From: Myxococcota bacterium
GTDB taxonomy: Bacteria > Myxococcota_A > UBA9042 > DTJE01
DNA length: 64,000 nucleotides
Direction: 5' to 3'
Assembly (NCBI GenBank): GCA_017994695.1
Contig: JAGOKF010000008.1
Location: 1-64,000, forward strand
Position numbers and translations under genes: made by a program. Positions within the stretch are counted from its first letter, which is position 1. The number at the start of each line of letters is the position of its first letter. This document shows positions 26,485 through 33,632 of this stretch, piece by piece. The notes under the pieces are model-generated. The model saw nothing but the letters and a program-made list of their open reading frames with translations. It was not told the origin of the DNA and did no database searches.

Positions 26485-27381
26485 CTACTGCACCTCGACC
26501 CCGGTCTTCTTCTCCCGGAGCGCCCGGATCACCGCCTCGCCGACCTGGACCGCCGCCTCCGCCGGGGGAAGCCCGCCGGCGTGGATGTTGCTGATCACGT
26601 TGCGCATCGCCTCGTTGAACTGGCGGACCTTCATGTAGGTCACGTAGGCCCCCATCGACTCGGCCGTCTTCAGGCCGGGGCGTTCCCCGACCAGCAGGCA
26701 CAGCACCTCGGCCCCGGTCAGGCGGGCCACCTCGTCCGCCACGACCACCCGGCCCAGGGACACCACGAAGGGGGTTCCCAGGCGCACGCCGGCGCGGGTC
26801 AGCATCGCCGACAGGGGCGGCAGCAGCAGGGGCAGGTTCGCGTTCAGGGCCTGGGCCGACAGGCCGTCCACCGCGACGATCTGCACCTGGGGACCCCGGA
26901 TGCCCTGCTTCTGCACGATCTCCCGGGAGGAATCCGAAAGCCGTCGTCCCAGGTCCGGCCTCCGAAGGAAGGTCGCCCGATCCTTCGCCGCCGACTGCAG
27001 CGCCACGAACCCCAGGGAGGAGACCACCTGGGGATCGACCGACGACACCACCGCATCCCGGGCCGCCGCGTGATCCTCCTGGAACCGGAGGATGGTGGAG
27101 GTGCGGTACCGGACCCCGGCGGACCCCACCCCCAGGCGGGCCGGCGTCTTTCCCAGGTAGAAGTTCCGGTCCCCCCTGGGGCGCCATCGGCCCAGGATCG
27201 GAGGCTGCGGCAGGGCGGCGCCCATCCACAGAGCGGTTCGCTTCGCCAGCGCGACGTCCTCGGGGTCCGCCGCCGGCAGCGGCGCGGGCGGGGACGGTTC
27301 GTCCGTCCCGGGGACCTCCCGGCCCCCCAGCGTCCGGACCACCACGGCCCGGATCACCTCCCGCAGTTCCCGATCGTCCAT
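26485..27381 (-). CDS. eutC: Ethanolamine ammonia-lyase small subunit
   Basis: EutC pairs with EutB to form the adenosylcobalamin-dependent enzyme that turns ethanolamine into acetaldehyde and ammonia. The 298 residues are close to E. coli EutC (295). Visible family stretches are RTALWMGAALPQ-like near 48, SSLGFVALQSAAKDR, VQIVAVDGLSAQALNANL, VVSLGRVVVADEVA and LLVGERPGLKTAESMGAY in the cobalamin-contact region. ATG 27381 has GGGGAG upstream and lies 10 bp after the eutB stop. Confidence 0.96.
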   Translation of the reverse strand: MDDRELREVIRAVVVRTLGGREVPGTDEPSPPAPLPAADPEDVALAKRTALWMGAALPQPPILGRWRPRGDRNFYLGKTPARLGVGSAGVRYRTSTILRFQEDHAAARDAVVSSVDPQVVSSLGFVALQSAAKDRATFLRRPDLGRRLSDSSREIVQKQGIRGPQVQIVAVDGLSAQALNANLPLLLPPLSAMLTRAGVRLGTPFVVSLGRVVVADEVARLTGAEVLCLLVGERPGLKTAESMGAYVTYMKVRQFNEAMRNVISNIHAGGLPPAEAAVQVGEAVIRALREKKTGVEVQ

Positions 27382-27391
27382 GGCACTCCCC

Positions 27392-28753
27392 TCACAGGAA
27401 GACTCGGATGTCCCCCGCCAGGGAGGTCAGCCGCCCGTCCCGCATCAGCCCCATCCGCTCCATCCACGCCTCGAATTCCGGGGTGGGCCGGAGCCCCAGC
27501 AACTGCCGGATCGCCGCGTTGTCGTGGAAGGACGTGGACTGGTAGTTCAGCATCACGTCGTCCCCCATCGGCAGACCCATGAAGAAGTTGGCCCCGGCCG
27601 TCGCCATCAGGATCGCGAGGTTCTCCAGGTCGTTCTGGTCCGCCTCCATGTGGTTCGTGTAGCAGACGTCGATGCCCATCGGGAGGCCGTGGAACTTCCC
27701 CATGAAGTGGTCTTCCAGGCCCGCCCGGGCCACCTGCTTGCCGTCGTACAGGTACTCGGGGCCGATGAACCCCACGACCGTGTTCACCATGTAGGGGCGG
27801 TAGTGGCGGGCCAGGCCGTAGCACCGGGCCTCCATCACCACCTGGTCGGCGCCGTGGTGCCCCCCGCTGGAGAGCTCCGACCCCTGTCCCGTCTCGAAGT
27901 ACATCCGGTGGGGGCCGGCCGAGGTCCCCTTCTCGGCGATCATCGCGGCCGCCTCGTCCAGGAGGGCCCGGTTGATCCCGAAGGCCCGGCAGGACACCTC
28001 GGACCCCGCGAGGCTCTGGAACATCACGTCCATCGGGCAGCCTCGGCGCAGGGCCTCCATCTGCGTGGTCACGTGGGCCAGGCAGCAGTGCTGCGTGGGG
28101 ATGCCCCGGGACCGGGTGAACTCGTGGAGGGTTTCCAGGATGGCCCGGGTCGCCTCCACCGTGTCGGTGACGGGATTCACCCCGATCAGGGCGTCGCCCG
28201 AACCCCAGGCCAGGCCCTCCATCGTCGAGGCCAGGATGCCGTCGGGGTCGTCGGTGGTGTGGTTCGGCTGGAGCCGCACCGAGTGCCTCCCGGGCAGTCC
28301 CAGGGTGGCGTTGGCATGGGTCACCACCCGGATCTTGGCCGCGGCGGTGACCAGGTCCAGGTTCGTCATCAGTTTCGCCACCGCCGCGATGATCTCGCTG
28401 GTGAGGCCCCGGCCCAGGGCCAGCAGGTCCGCCCCGCTGGTGGTCGCGGACAGGACGTGCTCCCGCAACTGGGCCACCGTCCAGTCCCGGACCGACGCGA
28501 AGACCCCCTCGTCCAGGTCCTCCTCGATCACCCGGGTCACCTCGTCCTGCTCGAAGGGAACGGCCGGGTGCTCCCGGATGTCGTTCAGCCGCAGGTCGGC
28601 CAGCACCTTGCGGGCGGCCACCCGCTCGGTGTCGTTGGCCGCGGCGATCCCCGCCAGTTCGTCCCCGGACTTCCGCTCGTTGGCCTTCGCCAGGACCTCC
28701 CGGACCTCCCGGAAGGTGAAGTGGCGACCCCGGACTTGCACGGTCCAGCTCAT
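27392..28753 (-). CDS. eutB: Ethanolamine ammonia-lyase large subunit
   Basis: This is the catalytic TIM-barrel subunit that binds ethanolamine and adenosylcobalamin. From ATG 28753 it has 453 residues, the same length as E. coli EutB. Conserved blocks include SGADLLALGRGLTSEI, LQPNHTTDDP, GDALIGVNPVTDT, FQSLAGSE and the active-site region YFETGQGSELS. The frame could extend to TTG 28789, but the added residues are unlike EutB and lie inside the promoter. The ATG has no Shine-Dalgarno sequence. A perfect promoter ends 7 bp upstream of it, so the messenger is probably leaderless. It is the first gene of the eut run. Confidence 0.97.
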   Translation of the reverse strand: MSWTVQVRGRHFTFREVREVLAKANERKSGDELAGIAAANDTERVAARKVLADLRLNDIREHPAVPFEQDEVTRVIEEDLDEGVFASVRDWTVAQLREHVLSATTSGADLLALGRGLTSEIIAAVAKLMTNLDLVTAAAKIRVVTHANATLGLPGRHSVRLQPNHTTDDPDGILASTMEGLAWGSGDALIGVNPVTDTVEATRAILETLHEFTRSRGIPTQHCCLAHVTTQMEALRRGCPMDVMFQSLAGSEVSCRAFGINRALLDEAAAMIAEKGTSAGPHRMYFETGQGSELSSGGHHGADQVVMEARCYGLARHYRPYMVNTVVGFIGPEYLYDGKQVARAGLEDHFMGKFHGLPMGIDVCYTNHMEADQNDLENLAILMATAGANFFMGLPMGDDVMLNYQSTSFHDNAAIRQLLGLRPTPEFEAWMERMGLMRDGRLTSLAGDIRVFL

Positions 28754-28760
28754 GGCGCCG

Positions 28761-28789
28761 AATCTAGCCTTCCGTCCTCCCGGCGTCAA
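28761..28789 (-). promoter_or_regulatory. eutB promoter predicted to give a leaderless mRNA
   Basis: On the minus strand TTGACG (28789-28784), exactly 17 bp, TAGATT (28766-28761), then 7 bp to the A of the eutB ATG (28753). Transcription normally begins about 7 bp after the -10 box, so it should begin at the start codon. Confidence 0.7.
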
Positions 28790-28803
28790 CGACCCGCGGG
28801 GAC

Positions 28804-28832
28804 TTGGCGACCGGTTCCGTCCGGACTACACT
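28804..28832 (+). promoter_or_regulatory. Promoter of the diguanylate cyclase-thiD run
   Basis: TTGGCG (28804-28809), 17 bp, then TACACT (28827-28832). It faces away from the eutB promoter with 14 bp between the two -35 boxes, so one bound regulator could control both. Confidence 0.6.
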
Positions 28833-28882
28833 CCCGCTTCGAAAGAGTCGATACGGGGAATGCAGGCGAAAGGAAGGGCTGC

Positions 28883-30445
28883 ATGTTTTCGATGCCTCGC
28901 AGCGGGGTCATCGCGGAAGGGTCGGCGGGGCGGTCCCTGGAATTCCTGGCCGACGCGGCGCTGGTCCTGGGGAACCACGCGGTGACCCGGCAGGAGATCG
29001 GCGCGTCGGTGGCCCAGATGATCCGGGACCACCTGGGGGGAGGCTTCGTCGTCTTCTCGTCGTTCCGCCAGGACCGCAAGGCCCTCCAGGTGGAGTGCGT
29101 CGCCGGGGCGGGGGAGGGCCTATCCGAGGCCATTCGCCTGTTCCAGGCGTGGTGTCCCGGCGGCGTGCTGCCGATCCCCGAGGGATTTCCCTGGAGGACG
29201 ATGTCCATTCCCGTGCTGATGCCGATGCCTGGGGGGCTGAGCGAACTGACGTTCGGTGCCCTGGACCCCGAACAGGCCCGGCTGCTGGAGACCCGCCTGG
29301 GCATCTCCCACTGCTGGCTGCTGGGCCTGGGACGGGGTTCCCGGTTCCTGGGAACCCTGGCGCTGCTGCTGGAGTCTGGACAGCCTGCCCCGGACCACCG
29401 GCTGGTGGAGACCTTCGGCACGCTGGTGACCCTGACGATGCTGGCCCGCAAGGCGACGGGACCGGGTGCGGTTCCCCGGCCGGGACCGGAGGCCCCCGCG
29501 GCAACGGAGGAATCGGCCCGGGGGACGCTGGCCCAGAGGGTCCTCGACGACCAGGTGGAGGCCATCTGCCGCTACGACACGGCCGGGCGGCTGGTGTTCG
29601 TCAACGAGCCCTTCTGCCGCCTGTTCCATCGCAGGCCCGAGGACCTGCTGGGCCAGCCCGCGATGGGGCTGGTCCATCCCCGGGACCGGCGGCGCCGCCG
29701 GCGCCACCTCGGCGGATTGTCGCCGGCGGCCCCGACCGGGGAGATCGAGCACCGGGTGGTCCGGGGGGACGGGACCCTGGCCTGGATCCAGTGGGTGGAC
29801 CGGGCGATCTTCGACCGGGAAGGCCGGGTCGTGGAATACCAGTCGGTCGGCCGGGACGTGACCCTCCGTCGCCAGGCCGAGGAACGGATGGCCTGGCTCG
29901 CGACCCACGACTCGCTGACGGGGCTGCCCAACCGGGTGCTGCTGAAGGACCGGCTGTCCCTGATGATCCACCGGAGCGGCCGGAGCGGCAGGCCCTTCGC
30001 CGTGGTGCTGATGGACCTGGACGGCTTCAAGGACGTGAACGACCGCCACGGCCACGCGGCCGGGGACGAGGTGCTGCGCAGCCTCGGCGGCATCCTGTCG
30101 AAGGCATTCCGGAAGTCGGACACGGTCGCGCGCCTGGGGGGGGACGAGTTCGTCGTGCTGGTCGGGGACTGCGGCAACGGGGAGGCCGATCCGGCCTGGC
30201 TCCGGAAACTGCGGCAGTGCCTGGCGAGCCCCATTCGACTGGAGCGGCACGCGGTGACCGTCACGGTGGGTGCCAGCATCGGGGTCGTGGTGGCCTGCGG
30301 CCCCGAAGCGAGTCCCGACGCGCTGCTGAACCAGGCCGACCGGGCCATGTACGCCGCCAAGAAGGCCGGGAAGGGATGCGCCGTGTTCTTCGGGGACGGG
30401 ATCCCGTCCGGGGACGACGGCGAGGAGGACCCGGGGAACCCATGA
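28883..30445 (+). CDS. Diguanylate cyclase with sensory N-terminus and PAS domain
   Basis: This cytosolic enzyme makes cyclic di-GMP from two GTP. The 520-residue protein has a GAF-like N-terminal region (about 20-195), a PAS domain (about 220-345) followed by its PAC tail, and a GGDEF domain (about 350-510). The catalytic GGDEF is intact at 419-423, and a product-inhibition site, RKSD at 410-413, stands the standard five residues before it, so feedback control is expected. It has no EAL domain or membrane helix. ATG 28883 has AAGGAAGG upstream. Its stop overlaps the thiD start (ATGA). Confidence 0.92.
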   Translation: MFSMPRSGVIAEGSAGRSLEFLADAALVLGNHAVTRQEIGASVAQMIRDHLGGGFVVFSSFRQDRKALQVECVAGAGEGLSEAIRLFQAWCPGGVLPIPEGFPWRTMSIPVLMPMPGGLSELTFGALDPEQARLLETRLGISHCWLLGLGRGSRFLGTLALLLESGQPAPDHRLVETFGTLVTLTMLARKATGPGAVPRPGPEAPAATEESARGTLAQRVLDDQVEAICRYDTAGRLVFVNEPFCRLFHRRPEDLLGQPAMGLVHPRDRRRRRRHLGGLSPAAPTGEIEHRVVRGDGTLAWIQWVDRAIFDREGRVVEYQSVGRDVTLRRQAEERMAWLATHDSLTGLPNRVLLKDRLSLMIHRSGRSGRPFAVVLMDLDGFKDVNDRHGHAAGDEVLRSLGGILSKAFRKSDTVARLGGDEFVVLVGDCGNGEADPAWLRKLRQCLASPIRLERHAVTVTVGASIGVVVACGPEASPDALLNQADRAMYAAKKAGKGCAVFFGDGIPSGDDGEEDPGNP

Positions 30446-31281
30446 ATCCCATCGCCAGGGCACTGACCATCGCCGGGTCCGACTGCAGCGGCGGCGCGGG
30501 CATCCAGGCCGACCTGAAGACCTTCCACCGGTTCGGGGTGTTCGGCCAGTCGGCGGTGACGGCCGTGGTGGCGGAGAACACGCGGGGGGTCCAGGGATGG
30601 CACCGGGTGGACCCGGCGATGGTCCGCAGGCAGATCGACAGTTGCCTCCAGGACATCGGCGCCGATGCCGTGAAGACCGGGATGCTGGTGGACCGGGAGG
30701 TGGTCGAGTCGGTCGCCGGGGGACTGCGGCACCACGGGGTGCGGCGACTGGTTGTGGATCCCGTGATGCGGGCGAAAGGAGGGGACGCGCTGATCGACCC
30801 GGAGGCGGTGGACGCCCTGGTGCGGGAGGTGCTGCCCCTGGCGCTGGTGGTGACCCCGAACGTTCCCGAAGCCGAGGTGCTCGCCGGGCGGATGCTCGAT
30901 GGCCCCGACGCGGTGCGGCGGGCGGCCGAGGCGATCCGGGCGATGGGACCGCGGTACGTGGTGCTGAAAGGCGGCCATGCCCGGTTCGGGGACCCGTCCC
31001 TCTCGGTGGACCTCCTCTGGGACGGGACGGACCTGCTGGAACTCCCCGGCCCGAGGATGAGCGACCGCAACACCCACGGCACGGGCTGCACCTACAGCGC
31101 CGCCATCGCGGCCTGGCTGGCCCGGGGCCTGGGCGTGGTCGATGCGGTCCGCCGATCTCGGGCCTTCCTGATCGAGGCCATCCGGTCCGCGCCGGGCCTG
31201 GGTGGCGGACACGGTCCCGTGAACCACTGGGCGGCCCTGCCGGAAGACGACCAGCCCGCGGACCCTTCCCCGTCCCGATGA
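30442..31281 (+). CDS. thiD: Hydroxymethylpyrimidine (phosphate) kinase
   Basis: ThiD phosphorylates HMP and HMP-P in thiamine biosynthesis. The 279-residue protein has the ribokinase-like signatures of the family: an N-terminal TIAGSDCSGGAGIQADLK, VLKGGHA in the nucleotide-binding region and THGTGCTYSAAIAA, which holds the catalytic Asp-equivalent loop and anion hole. VVDPVMRAKGG is the typical mid-domain stretch. Its ATG overlaps the diguanylate cyclase stop, so the two are translationally coupled, an unusual pairing. Confidence 0.94.
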   Translation: MNPIARALTIAGSDCSGGAGIQADLKTFHRFGVFGQSAVTAVVAENTRGVQGWHRVDPAMVRRQIDSCLQDIGADAVKTGMLVDREVVESVAGGLRHHGVRRLVVDPVMRAKGGDALIDPEAVDALVREVLPLALVVTPNVPEAEVLAGRMLDGPDAVRRAAEAIRAMGPRYVVLKGGHARFGDPSLSVDLLWDGTDLLELPGPRMSDRNTHGTGCTYSAAIAAWLARGLGVVDAVRRSRAFLIEAIRSAPGLGGGHGPVNHWAALPEDDQPADPSPSR

Positions 31282-31417
31282 CCCTCGGGCCTCCATCCGG
31301 CACCAACCCGGCATTCCGCAGGGACGGCCGGGGTGCCCGCCGGCCGGGGTGCAGCCGGGCCCGGCGCGACCGGGAAGGCGGATCCCGGAGTCCCTCGGGG
31401 CATGTTGGGAAGGGACT

Positions 31418-31439
31418 TTCCCCGTCGCGAGTCGGGGAA
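31418..31439. terminator. Hairpin after thiD
   Basis: A perfect 7-bp stem TTCCCCG / CGGGGAA encloses an 8-base loop, 137 bp after thiD. No T-run follows. It immediately precedes a TACCCT -10-like box for the next gene, so it could also be an operator. Confidence 0.35.
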
Positions 31440-31486
31440 TCCTGCTACCCTTTCCCCGGGAACCAACACGGCCGGAGGCCGGGATC

Positions 31487-33352
31487 GTGGGAACGTCGTG
31501 GATCCTGGTGGCAACGGTCCACCTGCCGGTGCTGCTGGCCCTCCTGCCGGGGCTGCTGGCCGTCGGGACCGTGTATTCGCTGGCCCGCTCCACAGACCCC
31601 TCCGGGTCCCTGCGGAGGCGACTGGCCGGGGCGGTCGGCCTGGGCGCCGTGCTGGTGATCGCCCCGCGGATGGAGGCGCCGGACCTGGTCCAGGGGGCCA
31701 CGGCCCTGGCGCTGATGGCGGCGCTGGGGTGGTTCCCGTTCCTGGCCCTGCTGGCCGGAACGGACGAGCATTCGTCCCGGCGGCTGGTCCGGGGCCTCTG
31801 GCTGGCCCTGGCGGCCATCGGCCTCCTCGTGGTGGCCGAGTCGTTCCAGCGGACCTTCCACGTCTCCCGGACCCTCGTGCTGCAGGCGGTGGACCAGGTG
31901 GGCGAGATCCGGCTCGCCGACGTCCGGGCCGGTTTCCAGGAACCGCTGCTCTCCCGGTCGCTGCTGCAGCAACTGCTGCTCGTCTTCCCGTTCTTCCTGA
32001 TCCTGCTTCCGGTGCTGGTTCCGGGGGGGCCCCTCCTGTGGCCCGTCGGCCTGATCCCCATCCTCCAGTACCTCTGGACGGCCCCGGCGGTCCTGCTCGC
32101 GACCTGCCGGGCGGCCTGGCGACCGGACAAGGCCGCCCCGCTGGCGGTGCTGGGGCTGGTGATCGCGGTGCACCCGTTGCTGCTGGACAAGTCCTCCTGG
32201 GACTTCATCCCTCCCGGCCTGCTGCTGTTCCTGGTCGCCTGGCACCTGGAACGGACGGGGGCCCGGTGGGCTTTCGCCCTGGTCCTGGGGCTGGCCTCGT
32301 GGAGCCACCCTTCCCAGGCGGTGATGGGGGCCCTGTGGGCGGCGGATCACGCCCGCCGGAACTGGGCATCCGAACCCCCTGGGCAGCGGCGGAGCCTGCT
32401 GTGGGTCCCGGCGATCGCCTGGGGCATGGCCGCGCTTCCTCTGCTGGCGATGCTGATCCCCGCCCTGGTTCGTCCAGACACGGCCCTGATGCATCACCTG
32501 GCCCCCTATGCCCGCCGGAGGACGGCTGCCTACCTCCTGGGCGGGCACTTCGAGGTGCTGGGGTGGATGGTGATCTCGAACGTGCTCAAGATCCTGCTGC
32601 TGCTGGCCTCCTTGGGCTTGGTGCCGGTGCTTCGCCGGAACCGGTTCCTGGCCTACGGGGCCTTCGAGGTCCTCTATTCCCTGGTCACGGACAACGGCTT
32701 CACCCACGGTTCCCTGCCCGGATGCCTGGGCCTGCTGGGATGCGCGACCCTGGAAAACTCCCTCCACCTTTCCCCGTCCCGGCTGCGCCGGTCGGCGTGG
32801 ATCGCCGCCGCGCTGCTGCTTCCCTTGACCGTCTGGTGGAATCCCCAGCATCTGGCGGTGCAACTGCTCCGCAACCGGACCGGAGACCGCCTGGAAGACC
32901 TGGAGGCCCTGATCGTGCCAGAGGACCGGGACCGGACCTGCGTGGGGCAGGCGGCCACCTACCCCGTGCTGGCGGGCCGTTGTCGGGGCGAGGGGGTCCT
33001 GCGTCTTCCCGAAGGCCGTCCCGGTGCCAACGCCCGGGACGGGGACGTCTACCTGCTGGACTTCTCGCCGCCGCCCTGGCCGCCGGAGTCCGGGGGGATC
33101 CGGGACCTCCTCGAGAAACCCTGGTTCGGTCGACCCGAGGACGGGCCGGAGGAGACGGCCCCGCTGAATTTCCAGGGGGAGCCCATCCCCGAGGACCTCG
33201 CCTGGCTGAAGGAGCGGATCGTGGCGGGCGAACTGGTGGTGACCCGGAACGAGGGCGGACGGATCCGCCTGGACCGGGTCCGGCCCCTGGCAACCTCTCC
33301 AACATCTTCTGCCGATCCGTCGGGATCGCCGGGAGTCGCCGCCGGGCCTTGA
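31487..33352 (+). CDS. Large multi-pass membrane protein, unknown function
   Basis: This 621-residue inner-membrane protein has about ten to twelve hydrophobic helices over residues 1-430, then a soluble C-terminal region rich in Pro and charged residues. The pattern of helices, loop RPDTALMHHLAPYARR and the late LLYSLVTDNGFTHG stretch recalls DUF2079-type or glycosyltransferase-like membrane proteins, but I see no decisive motif and do not assign activity. GTG 31487 is chosen for the GGAGG eight bases upstream; the frame is open for 138 bp more but has no ribosome site. The gene stands alone between thiD and a lipoprotein esterase. Confidence 0.6.
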   Translation: MGTSWILVATVHLPVLLALLPGLLAVGTVYSLARSTDPSGSLRRRLAGAVGLGAVLVIAPRMEAPDLVQGATALALMAALGWFPFLALLAGTDEHSSRRLVRGLWLALAAIGLLVVAESFQRTFHVSRTLVLQAVDQVGEIRLADVRAGFQEPLLSRSLLQQLLLVFPFFLILLPVLVPGGPLLWPVGLIPILQYLWTAPAVLLATCRAAWRPDKAAPLAVLGLVIAVHPLLLDKSSWDFIPPGLLLFLVAWHLERTGARWAFALVLGLASWSHPSQAVMGALWAADHARRNWASEPPGQRRSLLWVPAIAWGMAALPLLAMLIPALVRPDTALMHHLAPYARRRTAAYLLGGHFEVLGWMVISNVLKILLLLASLGLVPVLRRNRFLAYGAFEVLYSLVTDNGFTHGSLPGCLGLLGCATLENSLHLSPSRLRRSAWIAAALLLPLTVWWNPQHLAVQLLRNRTGDRLEDLEALIVPEDRDRTCVGQAATYPVLAGRCRGEGVLRLPEGRPGANARDGDVYLLDFSPPPWPPESGGIRDLLEKPWFGRPEDGPEETAPLNFQGEPIPEDLAWLKERIVAGELVVTRNEGGRIRLDRVRPLATSPTSSADPSGSPGVAAGP

Positions 33353-33496
33353 ACCTCCCGGCTTCCCCGGGAGCAGGTCGAGGTGTTGGAACCGGCCGCC
33401 CCGGGGATCCCGAAAGGTCGTTCCCCGCCGACGGCCGGTTTCCTCCGGTCCCTTCCACGAATGGCGATCGTCGAGGTGCGGGGTTGGCAGTTTCCC

Positions 33497-33526
33497 TTGT
33501 CTTTTCCCGGATCCACTCCCTACAAT
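33497..33526 (+). promoter_or_regulatory. Promoter of the lipoprotein esterase gene
   Basis: TTGTCT (33497-33502), an 18-bp spacer and TACAAT (33521-33526), about 107 bp before the GTG at 33633. The rest of the 280-bp gap (33353-33632) shows nothing else I can identify. Confidence 0.5.
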
Positions 33527-33632
33527 GCCCCCGGCTTCCCGGCGGATGTGCTCCGAGTCGGGGAACGCCGGATTGGCGTGCGGCACGAAGAGGTGGGCAG
33601 GCGCGACCGTCGCGCCGCGAGGGGAGGTCCCG

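Noticed and set aside
28754-28789. TTG 28789 as the eutB start
   Set aside because: It is part of the TTGACG promoter box and adds 12 residues absent from EutB; ATG 28753 gives the exact family length.
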